This document shows positions 1-5,835 of a DNA stretch of 14,099 bases, one piece after another; within the stretch, counting starts at the first letter, position 1; each line of letters starts with the position of its first letter. Under the pieces are notes generated by a model. The model did not search any database and was not told where the DNA came from. It saw nothing but the letters and a program-made list of their open reading frames with translations. The translations under genes were made by a program, and so were the position numbers. The DNA is taken from assembly GCA_030634615.1 (NCBI GenBank), contig DAOWAL010000016.1, forward strand, positions 1-14,099, given 5' to 3'. The DNA comes from Candidatus Aenigmatarchaeota archaeon. GTDB lineage: Archaea > Aenigmatarchaeota > Aenigmatarchaeia > QMZP01 > QMZT01.

Positions 1-101
1 CCTTGGGCTATAATTTTTGCCAAGGTTAAAACACCTTGCCCGCCATATCCAACTACAATAATATTAAATTCTTTATTTGGTTTTTTATCTAGTCTTTTCA
101 T
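1..101 (-). CDS. 2-oxoacid:ferredoxin oxidoreductase gamma / IorB-like subunit, N-terminal fragment (runs off left edge)
   Basis: Only the first 33 codons are in the window. The protein begins MKRLDKKPNKEFNIIVVGYG and continues GQGVLTLAKIIAQ. The G-x-G-G-Q-G-V-x-T-x-x-K-I pattern is the hallmark N-terminus of the gamma/IorB subunit of 2-oxoacid:ferredoxin oxidoreductases, which convert 2-oxoacids (indolepyruvate for IorAB) to acyl-CoA with ferredoxin. The ATG at 101 lies 4 nt after the stop of the upstream hydrolase gene, so the two are almost certainly co-transcribed. No clear Shine-Dalgarno is visible, which fits translational coupling. Which oxoacid is used cannot be told from this fragment. 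The IorB reading is favoured because the upstream gene ends in a ferredoxin-like tail like that of IorA. Confidence 0.8.
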   Translation of the reverse strand, partial: MKRLDKKPNKEFNIIVVGYGGQGVLTLAKIIAQ

Positions 102-105
102 TTTG

Positions 106-1296
106 TCATTTGTTTAACTCAATGCTATTTGGAAAGAGCTGTCTGCATACAGTACAACCCCAGCATTTATCTTGGTCAATAGAATACTTGCCTTTGTTTT
201 TTGTTATGTGTTCTGCTGAAAGTGCCTGATTTGCAAAGGACATATCCATAACTTCGCTTGGGTGGCCTTCTGCTGCCGCTAAGTTGATGAGTCTTCCTTC
301 ACCGAGAAGGTATATCTTTTTGCCATTTTTGAGTGTGTATTCTTCTACATTGTCTCTTATGACCTTTTTACTCTTTGAAAGTTTCTTTATGTCTGGAATG
401 CTTATTTCAGAATTGAAATGACCAGAGTTTGCAACAACGGCTCCTGATTTCATACTTTTCATATGTTTTCCTGTAATGACGTTTTTATTACCAGTGACAG
501 TTACAAATATATCTCCACTCTTTGCAGCTTCTGACATTGTCGCAACAGAAAATCCGTCCATGATAGCTTCAAGTGCTTTGAGTGAATCGATTTCTGTAAC
601 AGTTACATTTGCACCCATTCCTCTTGCTCTCATGGCAACGCCTTTTCCACACCATCCGTATCCTGCGACAACTAAGTTTTTACCCGATACAAGAACTGAT
701 GTTGCACGGAATATCCCGTCCAAAGTGGATTGTCCTGTTCCGTATCTGTTATCGAAAAGATATTTTGTGTGTGCGTCGTTTATTGCAATTATCGGGTATT
801 CTAAAATACCGTCTTTGAACATTGCTTTGAACCTTATAACGCCGGTCGTGGTTTCTTCGGTTCCTGCTATTATGTTTTTAAGAAGATCTTTTCTTTTTGT
901 GTGTATTCTTGTTACAAGATCTGCTCCGTCATCCATTGTTATGTTTGGTTTCGAATCCAGAACCTTGTCAAGACACCAATAATAATCTTTGTTGTTAACG
1001 CCTCTCCATGCAAAAACTTTGATACCGTCTTTTACAAGGGCGGCTGCGACATCATCCTGAGTACTGAGAGGATTTGATCCGCATAAATATACATCTGCTC
1101 CTCCTGCTTTCAGAGTTCTCATAAGAACACCTGTTTCCTTTGTTACGTGCAGGCAGGCTGCTACTTTGATACCTTTCAAAGGTTTTTCTTTGATAAACCT
1201 TTTTTTAATATCCATTAAAACTGGCATATGATCTTCAGACCACTGAAGTTTCAGTTTTCCTTGACTCGCTAGTTTCAAATCCTTAACTTTACTCAT
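106..1296 (-). CDS. ahcY: S-adenosylhomocysteine hydrolase (adenosylhomocysteinase) with a ferredoxin-like C-terminal tail
   Basis: Cytosolic NAD-dependent enzyme that splits S-adenosylhomocysteine into adenosine and homocysteine, clearing the by-product of SAM methylation. Visible signatures are MDDGAD (121-126), the substrate motif AGTEETTTG (144-152), [20 protein letters not shown] (171-190) with Lys178 and Asp182, the NAD-binding loop [10 protein letters not shown] (212-221), NSGHFNSE (290-297) with His293, and [20 protein letters not shown] (330-349). The N-terminal two thirds are full length. After KNKGK (366-370) the usual C-terminal extension, which reaches the neighbouring subunit's NAD site in known enzymes, is missing. 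In its place are about 25 residues with Cys378, Cys381 and Cys384 in C-x2-C-x2-C spacing, then Phe388-Pro389 where a 4Fe-4S ferredoxin has C-P. The ATG at 1296 has a strong ribosome binding site. The hydrolase assignment is firm; the tail's function is unknown. Confidence 0.95.
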   Translation of the reverse strand: MSKVKDLKLASQGKLKLQWSEDHMPVLMDIKKRFIKEKPLKGIKVAACLHVTKETGVLMRTLKAGGADVYLCGSNPLSTQDDVAAALVKDGIKVFAWRGVNNKDYYWCLDKVLDSKPNITMDDGADLVTRIHTKRKDLLKNIIAGTEETTTGVIRFKAMFKDGILEYPIIAINDAHTKYLFDNRYGTGQSTLDGIFRATSVLVSGKNLVVAGYGWCGKGVAMRARGMGANVTVTEIDSLKALEAIMDGFSVATMSEAAKSGDIFVTVTGNKNVITGKHMKSMKSGAVVANSGHFNSEISIPDIKKLSKSKKVIRDNVEEYTLKNGKKIYLLGEGRLINLAAAEGHPSEVMDMSFANQALSAEHITKNKGKYSIDQDKCWGCTVCRQLFPNSIELNK

Positions 1297-1302
1297 CGTT
1301 AA

Positions 1303-1310
1303 CCACCTCT
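1303..1310 (-). promoter_or_regulatory. Shine-Dalgarno site of the SAH hydrolase gene
   Basis: AGAGGTGG on the minus strand, 6 nt before the ATG at 1296. It fixes the start and shows that this gene has a real leader, unlike several neighbours that look leaderless. Confidence 0.75.
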
Positions 1311-1339
1311 TGAAATGAATTTACTTTTTAGTTTGTTGG

Positions 1340-1352
1340 TATAAATATATAA
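1340..1352 (-). promoter_or_regulatory. TATA-like promoter element for the SAH hydrolase gene
   Basis: On the minus strand the sequence reads TTATATATTTATA. A start about 25 nt downstream would fall near 1320 and give a leader of about 24 nt that contains the Shine-Dalgarno site. The element also lies about 10 nt upstream of the divergent gene's ATG at 1355, too close to serve that gene as a normal archaeal TATA box. A weaker T-rich stretch near 1321-1331 is better placed for it. Confidence 0.5.
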
Positions 1353-1354
1353 CT

Positions 1355-2374
1355 ATGTCCGGCGAGTCAAATCCGATTGTTGAAGCATTTAACAGAGCGG
1401 AAGCTTACGACTCTCCTGTTAAAGATATTGAATTAATACAGACGCACATATCCTGGGTTTTTTTAACAGGTGATTATGTATACAAAATAAAAAAACCGGT
1501 TGACTTTGGATTCCTCGATTACACATCTCTTGAAAAAAGGAAAAAATTCTGCCAAAAGGAGCTTGAAATAAACAAGATGTTTTCAGAAGATTTGTACATA
1601 GATATTGTTCCGATAAGCAAATTTAACGATTCAATAAAAATAAACGGACCAGGTGAAGTCATAGATTATGCAATAAAGATGAAACAGATGCCTCAGCAAA
1701 ATCTCATGGATAAGTTGCTGGATCTAAATCAAGTTGACACAAAGGCCATGGATAAAATAGTTGACAAACTCATGAGCTTCTATTCAAATACCCAGACATT
1801 CACTGACCCTCATTCAGTAGGGTCGCTTGAAACAGTGAAATTCAACTGGAAAGAAAACTTTACACAGACCCGTGATTTTATAGGAAAGACAATTGATGAA
1901 AAAACATTCGATGAAATAAAATCAAATGTCGATATGTTCATGGAAAAGAACAAGACACTTTTTGACAAGCGTTTACGCGAAGGTAAAATCAAATGGTGCC
2001 ATGGCGATCTCCATTCTGGTAACATTTTCATAACACCTGAAGGAAAGATTTACATTTTCGACGCAATTGAATTCAACGACAGATTTGCATGTTCTGATGT
2101 TGCAAATGATATAGCGTTTCTTTCAATGGATCTTGACTTCCGTCACAGGAAATTCCTTTCAGACTACTTCATAAAAAAATATATAGAAAAAACCGGAGAC
2201 AGCGAGATAATGCAGCTTTTGGATTTTTACAAGTGTTACAGGGCATATGTTCGTGGAAAGGTCATCGGATTCAAAATAAACGATCCAACTGTACCAGAAC
2301 ACGAAAAGAAAGAAGCAAGGGATACTGCGAGTATATACTTTAAGCTTGCGTTAGCTTATTCAAAGAATTTCTAA
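1355..2374 (+). CDS. Aminoglycoside phosphotransferase-like kinase (COG2187 type), stand-alone phosphotransferase domain
   Basis: A 339-residue soluble protein of the protein-kinase-like phosphotransferase fold. The N-terminus carries QTHISWVFLTGDYVYKIKKP (29-48) followed by VDFGFLDY (49-56). This block is characteristic of COG2187 proteins and supplies the ATP-binding lysine (Lys45 or Lys47). The catalytic loop is HGDLHSGN (216-223) with Asp218 and Asn223, and the metal-binding motif is IFDAIEF (234-240) with Asp236. Many family members continue into a second, P-loop kinase domain. Here the protein ends soon after the phosphotransferase domain, so only that half is present. The substrate is unknown; a small molecule is likely, and drug resistance is not implied. 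No convincing Shine-Dalgarno precedes the ATG at 1355, and no in-frame start lies further upstream before the divergent gene. The gene ends 13 nt before the 3' end of a convergent tRNA gene. Confidence 0.85.
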   Translation: MSGESNPIVEAFNRAEAYDSPVKDIELIQTHISWVFLTGDYVYKIKKPVDFGFLDYTSLEKRKKFCQKELEINKMFSEDLYIDIVPISKFNDSIKINGPGEVIDYAIKMKQMPQQNLMDKLLDLNQVDTKAMDKIVDKLMSFYSNTQTFTDPHSVGSLETVKFNWKENFTQTRDFIGKTIDEKTFDEIKSNVDMFMEKNKTLFDKRLREGKIKWCHGDLHSGNIFITPEGKIYIFDAIEFNDRFACSDVANDIAFLSMDLDFRHRKFLSDYFIKKYIEKTGDSEIMQLLDFYKCYRAYVRGKVIGFKINDPTVPEHEKKEARDTASIYFKLALAYSKNF

Positions 2375-2387
2375 GAAAAATAGAAAA
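2375..2387 (-). terminator. T-rich terminator of the tRNA gene
   Basis: Immediately after the tRNA 3' end the minus strand reads TTTTCTATTTTTC. Archaeal RNA polymerase terminates at such oligo-T tracts. The 13 bp also separate the tRNA from the convergent kinase gene. Confidence 0.5.
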
Positions 2388-2462
2388 TAGCGAGAGGCGG
2401 ATTTGAACCGCCGACCTCTGGGTTATGGGCCCAGCGAGCACTCCAGGCTGCTCCATCTCGCT
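2388..2462 (-). tRNA. Initiator tRNA-Met (anticodon CAT)
   Basis: A complete 75-nt cloverleaf read on the minus strand. The 7-bp acceptor stem is AGCGAGA/TCTCGCT with discriminator A73. The D stem is GAGC/GCTC, the anticodon stem CTGGG/CCCAG around the loop CCCATAA, and the T stem GGCGG/CCGCC with loop TTCAAAT. Three consecutive G:C pairs closing the anticodon loop, the A1-U72 pair and C33 in place of U33 are marks of the archaeal/eukaryotic initiator and separate it from elongator tRNA-Met. CCA is not encoded, so a CCA-adding enzyme is needed. No intron is present. A TATA-like box lies at the expected distance upstream. Confidence 0.97.
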
Positions 2463-2485
2463 GTTGTGTTTAACTTTACTACGGA

Positions 2486-2495
2486 ATTATAAATA
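2486..2495 (-). promoter_or_regulatory. TATA box of the initiator tRNA gene
   Basis: The minus strand reads TATTTATAAT, centred about 28 nt upstream of tRNA position 1 (2462). This is the normal archaeal TATA-to-start distance. The rest of 2463-2556 is AT-rich and holds no other feature I can support. Confidence 0.6.
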
Positions 2496-2556
2496 GGTTA
2501 TTGATATTTAAAATAGTAAAAAAGCTGAAAAAGTTTCCAGCGTAGCGAAATATTTA

Positions 2557-3057
2557 TCATTTGTGCCTTTTTGGATGCTTTTCTTCGAATTTATCGTAGA
2601 ATATACCTTCTAGATAACCAAGAGCTATGAAGAACACAAAGCTCAATGGTGCAAGCATCAAAAAGCGAGTTGTGACAAGGAATATTCCACCCAAAACACC
2701 CTGATATGTTAGTTCACCAAGTGCTATTGCAACTGCTAATAGTACTGATAGTAGCAATCCCTTCTTTGCCGAAGTTTTACCGACAAGTTCGTTGTACATT
2801 ATTGCAAATATGAATGCAAACACTATACCTGCTATTATACCGCCAATTATAGACCCAGGCAATGCAAACATCATACCCATGTCAACAAGTTGTTCTATCG
2901 TCATTGGTATTTCTACGTTTTTTGGTAGAGAACCTTGTATTAATTTCATTATCTCGGCTCTGTAAAAAACGTATGAGAGTATGCTAACAATCCCTTGCAG
3001 TACACCGTATATTGCACCTGAAACAGCACCTGTTTTTAATATTCGACTCCATTCCAT
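2557..3057 (-). CDS. Small multi-pass membrane protein, unknown function
   Basis: A 166-residue protein that I do not recognise. It has about four hydrophobic segments, near residues 11-32, 61-88, 99-118 and 124-150. The second is glycine-rich (GSIIGGIIAGIVF), which suggests tight helix packing. A short polar segment (33-60) lies between the first two segments, and the tail is basic (EEKHPKRHK). It has no signal peptide or catalytic motif and no family I can name. The ATG at 3057 sits about 25 nt from a TATA-like element shared with the divergent 58-codon gene, so the transcript is probably leaderless. The two membrane proteins may be co-regulated. Confidence 0.75.
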   Translation of the reverse strand: MEWSRILKTGAVSGAIYGVLQGIVSILSYVFYRAEIMKLIQGSLPKNVEIPMTIEQLVDMGMMFALPGSIIGGIIAGIVFAFIFAIMYNELVGKTSAKKGLLLSVLLAVAIALGELTYQGVLGGIFLVTTRFLMLAPLSFVFFIALGYLEGIFYDKFEEKHPKRHK

Positions 3058-3075
3058 GAAAATAGTATGTTTTTC

Positions 3076-3087
3076 GTATATTTATTG
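3076..3087. promoter_or_regulatory. Shared TATA-like element of two divergent leaderless genes
   Basis: The element reads GTATATTTATTG on the plus strand and CAATAAATATAC on the minus. It is the only strong AT box in the 50-bp gap. Its centre is about 26 nt from the ATG at 3108 and about 25 nt from the ATG at 3057. Both distances suit a transcript that starts at or next to its own start codon. Confidence 0.5.
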
Positions 3088-3107
3088 GTTCTTAGCAAAA
3101 ATTAATC

Positions 3108-3284
3108 ATGAACAAAAAGGGTATAATGCCTCTCTGGGCAACTTCAATTTTTGGATTTTTGTTCCTTGTAATAGGAGCATATCTTGCAATAACGCTTTTT
3201 GCTGTACCACTTGCTTTCTGGTCAGGAATAGTACTGATAATTGTCGGAATTATAATGATTTTCATTACAATGGTTCTAAAATAA
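3108..3284 (+). CDS. 58-residue membrane protein with two transmembrane helices, unknown function
   Basis: The ATG at 3108 opens a 58-codon frame ending in TAA. The product begins MNKKGIMPLWATSIFGFLFL and has two hydrophobic helices (about residues 9-31 and 35-56) joined by a short turn (VPLAFWSG). The basic N-terminus suggests both ends face the cytoplasm. It is supported by a TATA-like box 26 nt upstream, by an intact hydrophobic pattern, and by a hairpin just after the stop. It lies between a divergent membrane-protein gene and the convergent PCNA gene. No family is recognised. A longer overlapping frame covers the same DNA, but its product is not protein-like. Confidence 0.65.
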   Translation: MNKKGIMPLWATSIFGFLFLVIGAYLAITLFAVPLAFWSGIVLIIVGIIMIFITMVLK

Positions 3285-3294
3285 GAAAAATGAT

Positions 3295-3316
3295 GATGCA
3301 GGATAAAACCTGCATC
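3295..3316. terminator. Hairpin between convergent genes (possible bidirectional 3'-end signal)
   Basis: A perfect 8-bp inverted repeat, GATGCAGG and CCTGCATC, with a 6-nt loop (ATAAAA). It lies in the 42-bp gap between the stop of the 58-codon gene and the stop of the convergent PCNA gene, so it could shape the 3' ends of both transcripts. No long T-run follows on the plus strand, so termination itself is an inference. Confidence 0.45.
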
Positions 3317-3326
3317 GATGTTTGGT

Positions 3327-4076
3327 TTACTCCTCCACTCTAGGTGCAAGAATGAAAGAAAGATTAATCTTGTCTATATCCTTAAATACCATTTTCATTG
3401 GATAATCGTTTGCAAATTCCACTGAAACCTTTTCTGAGAATTTAGACGCCTTTATCATCTTTTTAAGGTATTCCAAAGGATATCTTGCTCTCACAGCTTC
3501 TGATGCTTCCAAGCTTGTAAGACCTGTTTCACCTTTTTTCAATTCAAGCTGGGATGAGCTTACGTCACCCTTTGCCCACAATTTAAAGAGTTCGGGGTTT
3601 GTTTCCATGACAACGGAATCGTCGACAATGTCGGCATCGGATATTCCCTCTTCTAAAACACTTGCGTCCATTTCAATTTTGCCTTTGAAATTGAGCTGAT
3701 CGAGAGGTGGTTTTTCAGTGTTTATGTTAAGAAGAGGTATTTCGAACTTTCTCTTTCCTTTGCCTTCCATTATTATTTCAAGCATGTTAGATTTATCATC
3801 TTTTTTAAGAGTCACCTTTTCACCCGTTTTGATTCTTTTAATGACTGCTACAAGGTTTGCAAGGTTTAATCCAAGCATGTTCTCCCCTGAAACATCAAAA
3901 TCATTAAAAGCTGATGCAAGGAGCCTGAAATCCACAACTGCAATCATACTCCTGTCCGGTGAAAGTAAAGACAATCCATTTGAATCGACTTTGAATACAC
4001 CCTCATCTATAATCTCTGCTATTATTGGTATCGAATTTTTCAATAAATCCGCATTTTCTAAACTTATATTAAACAT
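3327..4076 (-). CDS. pcn: DNA polymerase sliding clamp (PCNA)
   Basis: A 249-residue protein, the normal length for archaeal/eukaryotic PCNA, which forms a trimeric ring on DNA and tethers polymerase, ligase, FEN1 and other partners. Visible signatures are AEIIDEGVFKV (20-30), SPDRSMIAVVDF (39-50), the interdomain connector with EKPPLDQLNFKGKIEM at about 120-136, SDADIVDDSV, the YPLEYLKKMIKASK block of domain 2, and the C-terminus SFILAPRVEE, where partner proteins dock. The start is set by a strong Shine-Dalgarno. It follows the OB-fold gene by 33 nt on the same strand, so the two are likely one transcript linking a single-strand-binding type protein with the clamp. No intein or truncation is seen. 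Confidence 0.96.
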   Translation of the reverse strand: MFNISLENADLLKNSIPIIAEIIDEGVFKVDSNGLSLLSPDRSMIAVVDFRLLASAFNDFDVSGENMLGLNLANLVAVIKRIKTGEKVTLKKDDKSNMLEIIMEGKGKRKFEIPLLNINTEKPPLDQLNFKGKIEMDASVLEEGISDADIVDDSVVMETNPELFKLWAKGDVSSSQLELKKGETGLTSLEASEAVRARYPLEYLKKMIKASKFSEKVSVEFANDYPMKMVFKDIDKINLSFILAPRVEE

Positions 4077-4081
4077 CTAAA

Positions 4082-4088
4082 CACCTCC
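4082..4088 (-). promoter_or_regulatory. Shine-Dalgarno site of PCNA
   Basis: GGAGGTG on the minus strand, 5 nt before the ATG at 4076. A strong ribosome site on the second gene, with an apparently leaderless first gene, is the usual archaeal operon pattern. Confidence 0.75.
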
Positions 4089-4109
4089 GATCAAATCTCT
4101 TCCTAAATA

Positions 4110-4442
4110 TTATTTCTTCTCCAATTCGCTGACTTTCTTGTACAGTTCCATATCAGCGTTAGTCATATCCTGAAGTATTTCGCCCTGCATTTCAAATCCG
4201 TCTTCAGTTGGCATAGCCTGACCAAAAACCCGTACTCTGCTGTTAACTTCAGCTTGCACAGGTTCAGCAAAGACAACATTTATTTTTCCAGTTCCGTCGT
4301 CAATTACCACAACATTGTCTTTTTTGTCTATGACAAGACCAACAATTCTTAACCTGACATCGTTTTTTTCGATTTCAGATATTTTTTTCTCTATTGATGC
4401 CTGCCTTCTTTGTGGTGTGCTTGCTTCAGGAGTTTCTGACAT
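4110..4442 (-). CDS. RPA-like OB-fold nucleic-acid-binding protein
   Basis: A 110-residue soluble protein. Residues 1-15 are a polar tail. An OB-fold follows with RLRIVGLVID (31-40), the signature VIDDGTGKINVVF (46-58), and SRVRVFGQA in the later strands. The last ~25 residues (ADMELYKKVSELEKK) form a charged helix. The DDGTG-hydrophobic block is typical of single-strand-binding RPA/OB proteins and of small RPA subunits. A role in DNA replication or repair is inferred from this fold and from its place directly upstream of PCNA. It is too short to be a full multi-OB RPA, so it may be a partner subunit. An RNA-binding or tRNA-related OB protein is the main alternative. Confidence 0.7.
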   Translation of the reverse strand: MSETPEASTPQRRQASIEKKISEIEKNDVRLRIVGLVIDKKDNVVVIDDGTGKINVVFAEPVQAEVNSRVRVFGQAMPTEDGFEMQGEILQDMTNADMELYKKVSELEKK

Positions 4443-4462
4443 TAATGAAATATATTAATAAG

Positions 4463-4471
4463 TTTTAAAAA
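4463..4471 (-). promoter_or_regulatory. TATA-like box of the OB-fold/PCNA operon
   Basis: The minus strand reads TTTTAAAAC, centred about 25 nt upstream of the ATG at 4442, giving a probably leaderless first gene. A second AT-rich stretch (TATTAATATA) lies closer and is an alternative. Confidence 0.4.
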
Positions 4472-4493
4472 TGTGTGCTCGCCAGGTGATTTT

Positions 4494-5834
4494 TCAGACC
4501 AAAATTACTCCCTGCTGTATATTGCAGTTCTCAGAATCCTCATAGTAATTGAGATTGTACGTAACCATCTCACCCAATACACCGGGATCAACCTCTATCT
4601 TATATTTCAATCCGTCAACAGGATCGCTTTCAGCGCATAAGAAATCTGAGAATGAATATGTATCGCCCCCGAGACCTTCGAGATAAACCACGTTTTCGCA
4701 TCCCGGGCTTTTCACAGTTATGTAATCTATGCCGAACCTTCCAATGTTTTCATGGGCAATCCTTATTTCCCCATCTCCGCATATGTTGGAGTTGTCCCTC
4801 AACAGATAATCATCGGAATAAAACCTGATCTCAGATCTTTTTGGTGTGTTCCCGGGGTTCACATAATCCTGCATTTCCTCCAGCTTTTTCCAGCAGTTCT
4901 TGAAGTCCCTCTTTTCAAGGCAGTCCAATAATCTGAATTTCTGAGCTATCAGGAAATTGGGGTTGAGGATATGTTCAAAATCATTCTCTATCTTATCGCA
5001 GCTTTCATCTACACCGCTTTTTACTTTGTGGAACATCTGCCCGAGGGTATACCCCTGGCTTATCCTTTGTATTATTTCGTTCACTGACCCGCCGGTGAGA
5101 ATCCCCTGGTAGATGAAATTATCTAGGAGGATTGGGAGCAAGAGATCCCCGGATTCAACGTACGCAGATGCCATTATGCTTGAAGCCTTAAGCAGGTTAA
5201 GCGATCTTCCCGAGATGGTCTCAGCCGGGATGAGCGTTCCTCCAAGAGTGGCTAGCATGCTTTCGTATTCAATCAGTTCCCCGAAATTGACCCCTGATCC
5301 GAGATAAGAGCATATGCCGACGTTGTAAGCGGATTCCTTGGCGAAATACTTCACAGCAGAGAAATCATTTTTTAGCTTGTTTTTCTGCTTCTCGATGCTC
5401 AACATGGTATTTTCCACTAATGGAACTATTCTAAGGTCACCATCATATCTTTCGCTCCCCATGGACTCGTTGGAAAATTTGGTGTAGAAATAAAATACCA
5501 TTTCACATGAGACCGAATCCATCCTCGTAAGATTTATCAAGGGATCCACATCGAAATGGCAGGTGTAAAGATTCTCTGTTCTGTTACACTTGTAAGGGTA
5601 TACATCAACGTAACTTCTCCCGCATTTCAAATCGAGATCAGATTCCATGTCCTTGATACCGCTTCTTATGAGGACTGATATCTGGTTGTCTATGAGCTGA
5701 CAGTCGAGATCTGAATTGATAATCTGGCAGTCGAGTTCGTTGTCTGAAATCTCCAGCACTTTGAATTCCTCCGCTCCAGTGTTAAGGCTAATCAAGAGGA
5801 AGACTGCGACTGTTATCAGTAACACCTTTTTCAT
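4494..5834 (-). CDS. Secreted cysteine-rich protein, unknown function
   Basis: I choose the ATG at 5834 (446 residues). It gives a clean signal peptide, MKKVLLITVAVFLLISLNTG, cut near residue 20. A GTG three codons upstream (5843) is the alternative and would overlap the previous gene by 8 bp. The mature part has 14 cysteines, an even number, which suits disulfides outside the cell. It includes a repeated DCQ-I/L-I unit near residues 32-46. A hydrophobic helical stretch lies in the middle (about residues 175-245, around TLGGTLIPAETISG and LLLPILLDNFIYQG), and the C-terminal part looks beta-rich. There is no C-terminal anchor. It starts one base after the stop of the prepilin-type gene, so the two are surely co-translated and may form a complex. 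No family is recognised. Confidence 0.75.
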   Translation of the reverse strand: MKKVLLITVAVFLLISLNTGAEEFKVLEISDNELDCQIINSDLDCQLIDNQISVLIRSGIKDMESDLDLKCGRSYVDVYPYKCNRTENLYTCHFDVDPLINLTRMDSVSCEMVFYFYTKFSNESMGSERYDGDLRIVPLVENTMLSIEKQKNKLKNDFSAVKYFAKESAYNVGICSYLGSGVNFGELIEYESMLATLGGTLIPAETISGRSLNLLKASSIMASAYVESGDLLLPILLDNFIYQGILTGGSVNEIIQRISQGYTLGQMFHKVKSGVDESCDKIENDFEHILNPNFLIAQKFRLLDCLEKRDFKNCWKKLEEMQDYVNPGNTPKRSEIRFYSDDYLLRDNSNICGDGEIRIAHENIGRFGIDYITVKSPGCENVVYLEGLGGDTYSFSDFLCAESDPVDGLKYKIEVDPGVLGEMVTYNLNYYEDSENCNIQQGVILV

Positions 5835-5835
5835 A

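Noticed and set aside
106..111. ATG overlapping the hydrolase stop (ATGA) as the start of the IorB-like gene
   Set aside because: That ATG meets a TGA after two further codons; the ATG at 101 opens the conserved GYGGQG frame.
476..982. Long plus-strand frame opposite the SAH hydrolase
   Set aside because: The minus-strand frame has all hydrolase motifs; the plus-strand product shows no recognisable protein signature and is an antisense shadow.
2981..3343. 120-codon plus-strand frame across the divergent promoter and small membrane gene
   Set aside because: Its product is low in protein-like features, starts inside the 166-residue gene and runs out of frame with the better-supported 58-codon gene.
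3718..4080. Plus-strand frame opposite PCNA
   Set aside because: Antisense shadow of a clear PCNA gene.
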